DNA of 53,604 nucleotides from Clostridiales bacterium (GCA_015071005.1 SVIG01000010.1:1-53604), one strand, 5' to 3'. Shown: positions 17,245-25,475, numbered from the stretch's first letter. The notes: generated by a model from the sequence alone, not told the origin. Program-made: numbers and translations.

Positions 17245-17299
17245 CATTTACGGCGGTTGGTAGATACGCTTATCCTTATTATAAGCTTATACTATATAT
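17231..17299 (-). promoter_or_regulatory. Purine riboswitch aptamer, guanine type
   Basis: On the minus strand the order of conserved elements is complete: UAUAA (J1/2), P2 GCUUAU/AUAAGC closed by loop AAUAAGG, J2/3 GUAUCUACC, P3 CAACC/GGUUG with loop containing CCGUAAA, and J3/1 GACUAC. The C in GACUAC corresponds to C74 of the family, which pairs with guanine/hypoxanthine (U there would mean adenine). Helix P1 is weak. It lies 40 bases before the COG2509 flavoprotein start codon. Confidence 0.85.
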
Positions 17300-17398
17300 T
17301 TTGTTTCACACTTGATTATTATAACACACAAAACCAAACATTTCAAGACAAAATCGAAGAAAAATCCATTTTTTTGACAATTATTTTTGAAAAAGGGG

Positions 17399-17427
17399 TT
17401 GACAAGGCGGAGAAGTTCTTGTATAAT
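17399..17427 (+). promoter_or_regulatory. Consensus promoter of the HAD/guanylate-kinase-like gene
   Basis: TTGACA, 17-base spacer, TATAAT: perfect consensus, predicting strong basal transcription starting near 17434. Confidence 0.88.
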
Positions 17428-17437
17428 AACCGCACAA

Positions 17438-17481
17438 CAGCTTTCCTCGTTTCTGTATCAAACGCGGTAGGCTGCTTTTTT
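17438..17481 (+). promoter_or_regulatory. Terminator-like hairpin in the 5' leader (possible attenuator)
   Basis: Within the 70-base leader, CAGC/GCTG, CC/GG and CGTTT/AAACG can stack into one interrupted stem (17438-17474) followed by CTTTTTTGG. It lies between the promoter and the ribosome site AGGAG. Confidence 0.5.
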
Positions 17482-17502
17482 GGTTATGATAGGAGTGAAA
17501 AT

Positions 17503-18618
17503 ATGAATAGAAAATTTAGACTTTCCTGCGCGCTTGACATTGACGACGTGTTGATGGAATGCGTTGCATACGCCGTACGGCTCGCCAACGAGAAATATAA
17601 GTTCGAGCCGCCGCTTTCCATTTACGAAGTGACCGGTTGGGGTCCGCTCGGCACACGCGCGGACGTTATCCGCGAATATTTCAACGATCCTGAATTTTAT
17701 CGCAATCAGCCCGTATTCGAGGGCGCGAAAGAATTTGTTGCAAAGCTATCCGAAATGACGGAAGTATTCGTGTCCACCGCAATCCCCCCTGAATTTATGG
17801 GGATTCGTGCAAAACGAATCATGGAAGAATTTCCACAAATTCCGCCCGACCATATCTATATGGGCTCGCGCAAGGATAAAATCAACGTAGATATCCTTTT
17901 CGACGACGCGCTGCATAATATTTTGCGTTCGAACGCGCGCTATCCGATCCTGCGCCGTCAGCCTTGGAATCAGGACGCGACGGGCATCCTCGCCGTCAAT
18001 ACCTACGAGCAATTTTTAGAGCTTGTGGAAGCGATTGCGGATAGTTATAGTATCCGTAAAAACACCCAGCTTTTCCAAGAACCGAGCATTGTCGTTTTGG
18101 TCGGACCGTCGGGTAGCGGCAAATCAAAGATTGCAACGGAAGTACTGACCAAGACAAACGATTTTGAAAAGCTCGTCAGCTACACGACCAACGACCCTAC
18201 CGCCGTCGAAGAAAACCAATGGTACAATTACGTTTCCTTGGAAAATTTCCGTGAGATGTGCGAGAGCGGAGAAATGTTCCAATCCACGATGTACGCAGGG
18301 CACGGCTACGGTTCGAAGAAATCGGACGTAGAAGCAATTTTGAAAAAAGGCAAACACGTACTTACGACTATGGACATTTGCGGCGCAATGACCTTGCGCA
18401 CCCATTTCACGAACGTCATCACCATCTACATTCAACGGCAAAAGCCCGCGCTTCTCGCCTCGATTTTGCGTAAAAACTCGTCGATTGAAGATAAGGTAAA
18501 CCGCATTATGGGGATTGAATCGGAAAAGAAAAACGCCGAAATTTGCGATTTCGTCGTCGAATTCGATACCTACCCCGAAGCGGTAGAGCAAATTTGCAAA
18601 ATCCTGCAAATTCAGTAA
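17503..18618 (+). CDS. Fusion of a HAD 5'-nucleotidase-like domain and a guanylate-kinase-like domain
   Basis: 371 residues from the ATG that follows TAGGAGTG. Residues about 8-180: HAD-type domain like 5'(3')-deoxyribonucleotidases, with the nucleophile motif DIDDV at 12-16 and an ILFDDA motif near 130-135. Residues about 195-371: P-loop domain with GPSGSGKS at 201-208 and guanylate-kinase-like order (VSYTT, GHGYGSK, VLTTMDICGA). The arginines that bind GMP phosphate in true guanylate kinases (TTR-x-P-R) are replaced by TTNDPT, so the phosphate acceptor may differ. Likely a cytosolic nucleotide-handling enzyme. It is divergent from the guanine riboswitch gene. It has its own promoter, leader hairpin and terminator. 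Confidence 0.82.
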   Translation: MNRKFRLSCALDIDDVLMECVAYAVRLANEKYKFEPPLSIYEVTGWGPLGTRADVIREYFNDPEFYRNQPVFEGAKEFVAKLSEMTEVFVSTAIPPEFMGIRAKRIMEEFPQIPPDHIYMGSRKDKINVDILFDDALHNILRSNARYPILRRQPWNQDATGILAVNTYEQFLELVEAIADSYSIRKNTQLFQEPSIVVLVGPSGSGKSKIATEVLTKTNDFEKLVSYTTNDPTAVEENQWYNYVSLENFREMCESGEMFQSTMYAGHGYGSKKSDVEAILKKGKHVLTTMDICGAMTLRTHFTNVITIYIQRQKPALLASILRKNSSIEDKVNRIMGIESEKKNAEICDFVVEFDTYPEAVEQICKILQIQ

Positions 18619-18634
18619 CCTAATCCAAAAAATC

Positions 18635-18672
18635 ACCCCGTCTTTCGGTTTTATCGAAAGACGGGGTTTTTC
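18635..18672 (+). terminator. Terminator of the HAD/guanylate-kinase-like gene
   Basis: Perfect 13-bp inverted repeat (ACCCCGTCTTTCG / CGAAAGACGGGGT) with a 7-base loop and T-run. Confidence 0.9.
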
Positions 18673-18707
18673 TATTCAACTCGTACCTGCCTATGCCTTT
18701 TTACGTA

Positions 18708-20618
18708 TTATGCCTTCCATTTATGGTAATAGTAGATGGGCGTCGCACTCCAACCGTGACAAAGACTTCCTGCATTCCCAAACGCGCTCGCTCCATCGAT
18801 AGTTTCCCAAACGGTCGTTGCGCCTATATCAAGCATTTTGCCATAATCCTTGCGGATCTCGCTCAAAACCCAAGCCTTGCCCCTTTCCGAAAGCGCGGAA
18901 ATCACCGCGTCGTACTTAAAGCATTTCATACTTAACGAACATTCCAAAAACTCGCCGTTTATGAGCTTTTCGCAAATGAAACGAGTTTCCGTTTCGTTGG
19001 TAAGCCCAGCCAAAACCGCCAAAGCGTTGCCAAGCGCCGTGTACTCTTTTCCCGTTTTCGAAAAGGCAAACGCCCCGTCTTGCGCGCGGAAAAAAGTCTC
19101 TCTCGTGCGTTTCTTGCACTCCGACAAAACGCCATCGAACGCAAACTCGTTGCCGAGCTTTTCGTCAATTACACGCAAATTTTCAAGCGCGAGAATAAAG
19201 AGCGCGTTGAGAATCAAATCAGGCGTAGACGGTTTCGCGTCACGCAAAGGATCGGATAAATACTCCGACCAATCGTAGAAATTCCAATGATTGCGCCCCA
19301 CAAACGCGCAGACCAAGCCGTCTTCTCTATTTCCCAAAAAGACGTCCAATATCGCGCGCAGCTTGGGATAGACCTCGCGCGCCAAGCTCACATCCCCCGT
19401 ATATTCCACGTACTCCCTTACCGCCATAAAATAATAGAGCGAGAAAGACGGAATCGTCAAGTCCATACCGCAGGGATAGCAAATCGACAAAAGTCCATCC
19501 TCTCGCCTATCCTTGCTGATCAATTGCAAATTCGAGCGCGCATACCGCGCGTTTTTATCCTCAAAAGCGTAATAACCGCACAGCATTTGGTTTCTCGAAT
19601 CGAAGACGTACAAACATTGTTCGCGCCAAGGGGTATCAACGTAATGCTCCATCATCGAGCGGTTCAACGTATTCACGCACGTATTATAGATACGTTGATC
19701 TAAAGCATTTTCTAACGCAAACCCCTTTTTCTTGGTCGGATAAACCTGCGGAAGCAAGCCTGCGTATTCAAGCGCAATCGGTTTTTCCGCATAAACTTCC
19801 AAGTACCGACATCCCAAACGGAGCATATAATTCGTATACTCGTTTTTCCCCGCCTTCGCCGAATAATTAAAGCTAAAATCGCGATCGCCGATAATACGGC
19901 GGACGTGACCGTCCTGCAAGTCTTCCCCCCAATCGACGCGGATTTTTTGCGCGGTTTCCGAGAAGAATTCCAGCGTGGGCAAACCGACCCTTTCTTCGCC
20001 CAGGTCAATCAAATAATAGTTCCCTTCCGCCTTCAAGCAAGTCGCTTTCGCGCGCGGCTGAATTTCAAGCTTATCAATCGGTCTTGCCACAAAATCGCAT
20101 TTTTTATCGACGAGCACCGCGGAATGATAGCCGACTTTTTCCGTTTTCCAAGCGTCCTCCTTCGCCTCGTCGTAGGAAAAAGAAAAGCCCAACTGCACGG
20201 TGATAAATTTTTGCGCGCCGCTCGTATACGCCTTGCTGTATCTTGCGCAAGTATTTTCCCCGCTTGAAAGCACACTTTTCCCGTCTACAAACAATTCGAA
20301 AATCAGCCCTGCCTGCGCGTGGAAATACCGTTGTGTGTCCACGCCGAAATGCCATACGAGTACAGCAATAGAATTTTTACCCTTTCTCAAATATGGGGTA
20401 ACATCCAATTCGTCGACCGATTTATACCACTCAAAATCCCCGTATTGATTGCTCGCAACGAATTGACCGTTGACAAAAAGCGTATAATCCCCGTCACAAG
20501 AAAGCAAAACTTCGCACTTGCCCCCTTCCCACGAGAATTCGTCGTAAAATTCTCCGTAGCTATCGGGCAAGGACTCCCTTGCCACCCAGATCCATTTTGC
20601 CCTTTCAAAATCACGCAT
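18708..20618 (-). CDS. GH78-like alpha-L-rhamnosidase family glycoside hydrolase
   Basis: 636 residues. N-terminal beta-sandwich (about 1-300, with WIWV near the start and LFVNGQFVA) followed by an (alpha/alpha)6 barrel. The barrel begins with the family box VDTPWREQ (compare DCPTRE in GH78), and holds SNLQLIS and NFYDWSEY segments. GH78 enzymes remove terminal L-rhamnose from glycosides and polysaccharides. No signal peptide is visible, so it probably acts in the cytosol on imported oligosaccharides. Start ATG 20618 is chosen because the promoter's -10 box is at 20647-20652, which excludes upstream ATGs at 20648 and 20735; GAGGC precedes it. Substrate is inferred from family only. Confidence 0.78.
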   Translation of the reverse strand: MRDFERAKWIWVARESLPDSYGEFYDEFSWEGGKCEVLLSCDGDYTLFVNGQFVASNQYGDFEWYKSVDELDVTPYLRKGKNSIAVLVWHFGVDTQRYFHAQAGLIFELFVDGKSVLSSGENTCARYSKAYTSGAQKFITVQLGFSFSYDEAKEDAWKTEKVGYHSAVLVDKKCDFVARPIDKLEIQPRAKATCLKAEGNYYLIDLGEERVGLPTLEFFSETAQKIRVDWGEDLQDGHVRRIIGDRDFSFNYSAKAGKNEYTNYMLRLGCRYLEVYAEKPIALEYAGLLPQVYPTKKKGFALENALDQRIYNTCVNTLNRSMMEHYVDTPWREQCLYVFDSRNQMLCGYYAFEDKNARYARSNLQLISKDRREDGLLSICYPCGMDLTIPSFSLYYFMAVREYVEYTGDVSLAREVYPKLRAILDVFLGNREDGLVCAFVGRNHWNFYDWSEYLSDPLRDAKPSTPDLILNALFILALENLRVIDEKLGNEFAFDGVLSECKKRTRETFFRAQDGAFAFSKTGKEYTALGNALAVLAGLTNETETRFICEKLINGEFLECSLSMKCFKYDAVISALSERGKAWVLSEIRKDYGKMLDIGATTVWETIDGASAFGNAGSLCHGWSATPIYYYHKWKA

Positions 20619-20646
20619 ACGCCTGCCTCGTTTTTCTTTTTCTTCC

Positions 20647-20674
20647 ATTATACCAACTTTTTTACCATTGTCAA
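20647..20674 (-). promoter_or_regulatory. Promoter of the GH78-like gene
   Basis: Leftward TTGACA, 16-base spacer, TATAAT; start point near 20640. Confidence 0.8.
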
Positions 20675-20687
20675 TACTTTTCCAAAA

Positions 20688-20710
20688 AAACGCACCCTTT
20701 GGGTGCGTTT
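20688..20710 (-). terminator. Terminator of the phosphofructokinase gene
   Basis: Perfect 10-bp stem (AAACGCACCC / GGGTGCGTTT, loop of 3) plus T-run. The same CGCACCC/GGGTGCG core recurs at 26844, 47330 and 47548 and, as GCGCACCCC, at 22076. Confidence 0.85.
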
Positions 20711-20731
20711 TCTTATCCAAGGATTGACGTA

Positions 20732-21949
20732 TCAAATTTTACGCAAATGGCAGGGCAAACCGTCCTTAAAAATGGGAGTAAGCTCCCCTTGAATCAAGGG
20801 TTTTGCGTATGCCAAAAATTCCGCCTTCATGCACGCGTTTTCTTCGTCGATCCATTCGAGCGGCACAGTCTTTTCGTGGTTGGCGAGCTTTTCAATTTCC
20901 ACCGCGCGCATTTCACAGCGATAAGGCTCGTTGCTCGTTCTTTCAAAGGAAACCGCCACGCCGCTTTTGCCTGCGATCGCCGCGTTCAACGCGTACACGC
21001 CTGCCTCGTATGCTTCCGTCACGTCGGTCAAGCTCGTCAAATGACTCGCGCAGCGTTGCAAGGTGGAAAGCTCGATCGCACGGGTTTTGATCCCCAAACG
21101 CTTGTTGCATACTTCCGCCAAAAATTGCGCCGTACCCGTCAAACGTTTATGCCCAAATAAGTCCTCTTCCTGCGCCGAATCCGCAAGCTCGCATACGTAC
21201 CGTCCGTCCGCGATTTTCAAGCTTTCGGAAACCGCGATTACGAGATTCCCCTTCGTCTTTTGTTTTTCTTCGATTTTTTGCACGAATTTATCCAAGTCAA
21301 AGCAAATTTCGGGCAAGAAAATCATATCCACGCCGTCGCAGTCCTCGCCCTTTGCGAGCGCGCTCGACGCGGCAAGCCAACCTGCGTTGCGCCCCATAAT
21401 TTCCACGATAAGCAAGGATTTCATATCGTATACCATCGCGTCTTGAATCACTTCCTTCAAGGTCGTCGCGACGAATTTTGCCGCGCTGCCGTACCCTGGC
21501 GAATGGTCGGTGTCCATCAAATCGTTATCGATTGTTTTAGGAATGCCGACAAATCGTACGTTACTCCCGATTTTTTTACCGTAGGCGGACAGTTTGGAAA
21601 TGGTGTCCATACTATCGTTCCCGCCGATATAGAAGAAACAATCAATTTCGCGCTTTTCCAAAACGGAAAAAATCCGCTCGTAATCAGCAGGATTTTCCTC
21701 CGCGCTTTTAAGCTTATAGCGGCAGCTCCCCAAGCACGAAGACGGTGTGCGTTTCAAAAGCTCAAGCTTTTCAGGCGTATCGAAAACGACGTCCAAATCC
21801 ACCAAATTATCTTCCAAAACACCCGTGATTCCGTTTTTCATTCCGTACACGGTACCCGCGCCCGCTTTTTTTGCTGCTTCGTAGACCCCTGCAAGACTTG
21901 CGTTAATAACGGCGGTCGGGCCACCCGATTGTCCAACGATAACGTTCAT
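20732..21949 (-). CDS. pfp: 6-phosphofructokinase, pyrophosphate-dependent type
   Basis: 405 residues. Cytosolic glycolytic enzyme converting fructose 6-phosphate to the 1,6-bisphosphate. N-terminal GQSGGPTAVINAS, then GGNDSMDT, where an Asp after Asn fits the PPi-using type (ATP enzymes have GGDGS), and PKTIDNDL, whose Lys is also typical of PPi-PFK; MGRNAGWLA follows. Length fits short PPi-PFKs of anaerobes and spirochaetes, and use of PPi saves ATP in fermentation. Start ATG 21949 is chosen by conservation of the N-terminus and GGGG upstream; the in-frame ATG at 22009 falls on the promoter. Single-gene unit with its own promoter and terminator. Confidence 0.88.
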   Translation of the reverse strand: MNVIVGQSGGPTAVINASLAGVYEAAKKAGAGTVYGMKNGITGVLEDNLVDLDVVFDTPEKLELLKRTPSSCLGSCRYKLKSAEENPADYERIFSVLEKREIDCFFYIGGNDSMDTISKLSAYGKKIGSNVRFVGIPKTIDNDLMDTDHSPGYGSAAKFVATTLKEVIQDAMVYDMKSLLIVEIMGRNAGWLAASSALAKGEDCDGVDMIFLPEICFDLDKFVQKIEEKQKTKGNLVIAVSESLKIADGRYVCELADSAQEEDLFGHKRLTGTAQFLAEVCNKRLGIKTRAIELSTLQRCASHLTSLTDVTEAYEAGVYALNAAIAGKSGVAVSFERTSNEPYRCEMRAVEIEKLANHEKTVPLEWIDEENACMKAEFLAYAKPLIQGELTPIFKDGLPCHLRKI

Positions 21950-21980
21950 ACCTTGAACCCCTTTCGTTTTATTTATCAAT

Positions 21981-22009
21981 AGTTTACCATATTTATAGAA
22001 ATAATGCAA
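21981..22009 (-). promoter_or_regulatory. Promoter of the phosphofructokinase gene
   Basis: Leftward TTGCAT, 17-base spacer, TAAACT; a moderate match, positioned about 30 bases before the start codon. Confidence 0.55.
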
Positions 22010-22075
22010 GTATATTTTATCATTCCGCTATTACCCTTTTGTAGTTTCTTGCACTTGGTGTTTAGCACGCAAAAA

Positions 22076-22099
22076 AGCGCACCCCAAATGGGGTGCGCT
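22076..22099 (-). terminator. Terminator after the chimeric lipoprotein/ribokinase gene
   Basis: Perfect 10-bp stem (AGCGCACCCC / GGGGTGCGCT, loop of 4) and T-run. A second, longer-range inverted repeat (TACGAACAATTCCG near 22112 and CGGATTGTTCGTA near 22190) lies between it and the stop codon. Confidence 0.82.
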
Positions 22100-22219
22100 C
22101 TTGCGTCTATTACGAACAATTCCGCTTCTTTAATTTTTTCAAATTCGAGCTTAAACAAAACGAGTTGTTTTTCGTTATATACTTTTTTCGGATTGTTCGT
22201 AGTATTTTGGGGAATATGC

Positions 22220-24301
22220 CTACCATTTTTCCACTTCTTGCCTGCTTGGAATAGAGGGCTGTGCGCCTTTTCGCGTACATGCAATACTCGCCGCTTTGCT
22301 ACCAAATTTCGCCGCTTCATCCAAGTCTTTTCCCTCTGATAGCATCGCAACCAATCCCCCGCAAAGAGTATCCCCTGCCGCCGTGGTATCCACAGGCGTT
22401 ATTCTTATACAAGGATATTTCCGAGCGCCTTCTCGCGTGACAATCTCAAAGCCGTTGCCGCCAAGCGTAACAAGCAGGGTTTTCACTTTTTCAAGCAACT
22501 TTTCCCTACCGCCCAATAAATCCACTTCCGTTTCGTTTGGCGTTATTAAATCACAATAGCTTAAATACGGGATAATTTCTTTATTGGCAGGGGCAGGGTT
22601 GAGAACAACGTACATCTTCTTTTCTCTGGCTTTCTTTAAGCCATAGAAGGAGTTTTCACCGCTGAAATCAGAGCCACCAACAAAAGCGTCTCCGTTTTTC
22701 GCCGTCCAGAATAACGCAACTTCGTATGCGTCACCCAAATTTTTCATAGTAATTTCTATGCTTTGCGATTTCGTAATGTCAACTTCCAAATTATGTACGG
22801 CAATATACGGATCCGCAGAATTGCTGTATCCAAAATCGGCACGAACATAGCTTTCCCCGTCCTTTTCCTCATAGGTTACACTACCCGCCGTTGGATTGCC
22901 AGCTGAGCCGCCCTTCCCTGCATACGCAGAGAAATCTTGCGCGATTGCCGTTGCGTCGTAATAAAGTTGTTGTCCAACCTTCACGTAAAGCTCCGTATCG
23001 CCCGTAATCGGCGCGCCGTAATTAAATTCATTTTCATACTTTGCGTCCATGTAGTAGCCCAGTACTTCATAGCCGCCCTTAGATTTTTCTAATTGCAATT
23101 TTGTGCCTTGATCTACCCTTTCAGAATAAGTACTTTCCCCAAAATGATAGGTAATCAAACATCTATCAGGATCGTAGTCCGCATCGTAAACCCCTTTGAT
23201 CGATTTAATCAGCATCACGTTGGGTACAGTTTCTTCTTTACAATGCGTATTCGGATTTTCCGTAGGGTTAAAGCTGTTATAGCAGGACTGCAAACGCAAG
23301 CTGTAAAGCGACGTGGATTCTCTCCAATTCATGTTCAGCTCCGCAAGATCAAAACGTATCGTCGCCCACTCGTCGTCTTCGCTCATATTTCTATACGAAC
23401 CAAGGTCAAAATAATAGGAATTTTCCGAGCTATATTCCGATTTACCAACGTAACCGTAATTGTTTTTTGCCACCCAAAGCAATGCCATCTGATACGCGTC
23501 GCCAAGATTTTTGAAGGTAATCTCAATGGATTGCGATTTGGTGATATCCACGTTCGTATATTCTACCGCAATATAAGGATCGGCGGAGTTACTATACCCG
23601 AAATCTACACGCGCATACGTTTCACCGTCTTTCTCCTCGCAAGCAATACTGCCTGCCGTAGGATTCCCTGCAACGCCGCCTTTGCCTGCAAACGCCGCAA
23701 AGGCATTTTCTATTGTAGCCGCGTCGTAGGAAAGCTGCGTGCCTACTTGAATATAGACGGACGTGTTTTTCGTGATCGGTTGATCAAAATCAAATTCTTC
23801 CGTGTATTCACGCGAAGTATAATACCCTAATACCTCGTAGCCATAACACTTGTCATCACACGGTTCGGCTTTTCTCCCGCCCTTAATCAACGCAGTCGAA
23901 ATAGGCATCGTATTATCGCCAAGATAGAAATCAACGCTGTAACGAGCCTCCCATTTTGCATACAACGTCATATTCGACGTAACCAAGTCAAAGTCAAAAT
24001 CCCAAGGCATCGTGTATGCACTATCTTCATACCAACCGACTATTTCAAGATTTTCGGGATTCTCCCCACGGATTGCTACGTTGGGTTTAGCAACCGTTTG
24101 CCCCGATTCTACCGTTCTATCGAGGATTCTATTCGTTGTCAAGTCTGTGCACAGCTCAAATTTCACTGTATACGTTTTTCCAGCCCCCGACGTATTGGTA
24201 TCATTACCGCCTGATCCTGATTTACAACCAGCAAAAAAAGTTATACAACATAACAGCATTATAAAAAATCCGTATATGATTCTTTTAAGCTTGCCATTCA
24301 T
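22220..24301 (-). CDS. Chimeric gene: surface lipoprotein fused in frame to the C-terminal half of a ribokinase
   Basis: 693 residues. Signal peptide with lipobox FAGC (Cys26), two InlB/Listeria-Bacteroides-type repeats (about 44-120), then a carbohydrate-binding-like module (about 186-345) and a second, closely similar module from about 446 that stops at residue 553. From residue 554 the sequence switches to a PfkB-family sugar kinase: VVLNPAPANKE, LITPNETEVDLL, VTLGGNGF and the catalytic TTAAGDT (639-645). The kinase N-terminal half is missing. An exported lipoprotein and a cytosolic kinase cannot both work here, so this looks like an in-frame deletion or an assembly join at about 22640. 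Start is preceded by AGGAGG. An AraC-type regulator is divergent upstream. Confidence 0.85.
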   Translation of the reverse strand: MNGKLKRIIYGFFIMLLCCITFFAGCKSGSGGNDTNTSGAGKTYTVKFELCTDLTTNRILDRTVESGQTVAKPNVAIRGENPENLEIVGWYEDSAYTMPWDFDFDLVTSNMTLYAKWEARYSVDFYLGDNTMPISTALIKGGRKAEPCDDKCYGYEVLGYYTSREYTEEFDFDQPITKNTSVYIQVGTQLSYDAATIENAFAAFAGKGGVAGNPTAGSIACEEKDGETYARVDFGYSNSADPYIAVEYTNVDITKSQSIEITFKNLGDAYQMALLWVAKNNYGYVGKSEYSSENSYYFDLGSYRNMSEDDEWATIRFDLAELNMNWRESTSLYSLRLQSCYNSFNPTENPNTHCKEETVPNVMLIKSIKGVYDADYDPDRCLITYHFGESTYSERVDQGTKLQLEKSKGGYEVLGYYMDAKYENEFNYGAPITGDTELYVKVGQQLYYDATAIAQDFSAYAGKGGSAGNPTAGSVTYEEKDGESYVRADFGYSNSADPYIAVHNLEVDITKSQSIEITMKNLGDAYEVALFWTAKNGDAFVGGSDFSGENSFYGLKKAREKKMYVVLNPAPANKEIIPYLSYCDLITPNETEVDLLGGREKLLEKVKTLLVTLGGNGFEIVTREGARKYPCIRITPVDTTAAGDTLCGGLVAMLSEGKDLDEAAKFGSKAASIACTRKGAQPSIPSRQEVEKW

Positions 24302-24360
24302 AACCGTCTTTTCCTCCTACTTATAGCACATAAAATACTATGCGGCTATTTTATATCACT

Positions 24361-24389
24361 ATTATATATTTTTTTCATTATATATTCAA
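24361..24389 (-). promoter_or_regulatory. Promoter of the chimeric lipoprotein gene
   Basis: Leftward TTGAAT, 17-base spacer, TATAAT in the divergent intergenic region shared with the AraC regulator. Confidence 0.7.
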
Positions 24390-24495
24390 TATCCTACAGT
24401 GACAAATTACTGTGCTAAAATGACCTACGAAAAATATTTTTTATCCAAAAAATAGAAAAAACATTATGAAAAACCTAGATTTTTTCGATATTATT

Positions 24496-24527
24496 CAAAA
24501 ATGACCAATAATTATGCAAAAATGACT
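24496..24527 (+). promoter_or_regulatory. Paired direct repeats CAAAAATGACY, candidate AraC operator
   Basis: CAAAAATGACC at 24496-24506 and CAAAAATGACT at 24517-24527: same strand, 21 bases apart (two helical turns), 16 bases upstream of the regulator's -35 box. A weaker relative, CTAAAATGACC, lies near 24416. This is the layout AraC-family activators bind. Confidence 0.55.
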
Positions 24528-24543
24528 AATTTTGAAAAATCAC

Positions 24544-24572
24544 TTGGCATTTACATTTTTTTATGGTATACT
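24544..24572 (+). promoter_or_regulatory. Promoter of the AraC-family regulator
   Basis: TTGGCA, 17-base spacer, TATACT; predicted start near 24579, which fixes the start codon to 24591 or 24597. Confidence 0.7.
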
Positions 24573-24596
24573 ATTAAATGTAAGGAGAAAATGGAT

Positions 24597-25424
24597 ATGA
24601 GTGATTCATCAAATAAGATTTTTGTATTCAAAGCTACGCATGTTTCAAAAGACTTTCCCATCTTTACGCATATTATCGAATACGAAAACGTATACATGCA
24701 TAGGCACGAATATATTGAGTTTTTCTACGTATTTGAAGGTACCTGCACCCATATTCTAAACGGTCAGCGCTCGCAAATCCACATTGGCAATGCGTTTTTG
24801 ATGATGCCGAACGACAGTCATCGCTTTATTCAGACGGAAAATAGCGATTTTTTACATCGAGACATTTTAATCGAATTGAACTTCTTTAAGGAAATTTGCA
24901 ATTTCTTTTCACCTACTTTTTTTGATGAATTGATGCAGGGAAAATATCATTTACAGTTCAATCTCTCCATTGAACAAATGTCGAGAATCGAGAATTTTAT
25001 TCCCAGCTTAAATCTTGACGCCGCCAACGGAAATTATCACTTGAGTACAAGAGCCTTAACAACGTTTATTCTCAATTTGGTTATCGAGCATAGCTTTCAA
25101 AAAACACACAATTACCCTACTTGGCTCACACGACTTTTGTCGATGTTAAATTCCCACGAAAACCTGTCGGTTGATCTTTCCCAAATCATTGCGCACTTTT
25201 CTTACAGCAAAGAATACATGCGCCGTTCTTTCAAAAAATATTTAGGGATAACTATGACCGATTATTTCAATAAACAAAAAATGCTCTATTCTTATTCCCT
25301 ATTACAAACAACGACCTATTCTACGGAAAAGATTTGCGAGTTAATAGGAATTACGAATATTTCCTATTTTTATCAGCTTTTCAAAAAGACTTTCCATATG
25401 ACACCTCATACGGTTCGCGAATGA
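24597..25424 (+). CDS. AraC-family transcriptional regulator with cupin-type sensor domain
   Basis: 275 residues. N-terminal cupin-like domain (about 10-120; MHRHEYIEFFYV and GNAFLMMPNDSHRF are typical) that senses a small molecule, probably a sugar, and a C-terminal pair of helix-turn-helix motifs (about 180-275; SYSKEYMRRSFKKYLG and ISYFYQLFKKTFHMTP). ATG 24597 has the better spacing (9) from GGAG than ATG 24591 (3). It is divergent from the lipoprotein/ribokinase gene and is followed by a terminator, so it probably controls that gene and itself through the 21-bp-spaced repeats at 24496-24527. Confidence 0.87.
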   Translation: MSDSSNKIFVFKATHVSKDFPIFTHIIEYENVYMHRHEYIEFFYVFEGTCTHILNGQRSQIHIGNAFLMMPNDSHRFIQTENSDFLHRDILIELNFFKEICNFFSPTFFDELMQGKYHLQFNLSIEQMSRIENFIPSLNLDAANGNYHLSTRALTTFILNLVIEHSFQKTHNYPTWLTRLLSMLNSHENLSVDLSQIIAHFSYSKEYMRRSFKKYLGITMTDYFNKQKMLYSYSLLQTTTYSTEKICELIGITNISYFYQLFKKTFHMTPHTVRE

Positions 25425-25475
25425 TTTCACGATAAAAAACTATTACTTTGTTTGAAAAATTAGTTTCGTGCATAT

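Noticed and set aside
17257-17502. Upstream extension of the HAD/kinase protein
   Set aside because: It would include the consensus promoter and the leader hairpin; the ATG at 17503 has the ribosome site.
21976-22350. 124-codon leftward frame overlapping the end of the chimeric gene
   Set aside because: It reads through the terminator at 22076-22099 and overlaps the ribokinase coding end in another frame.
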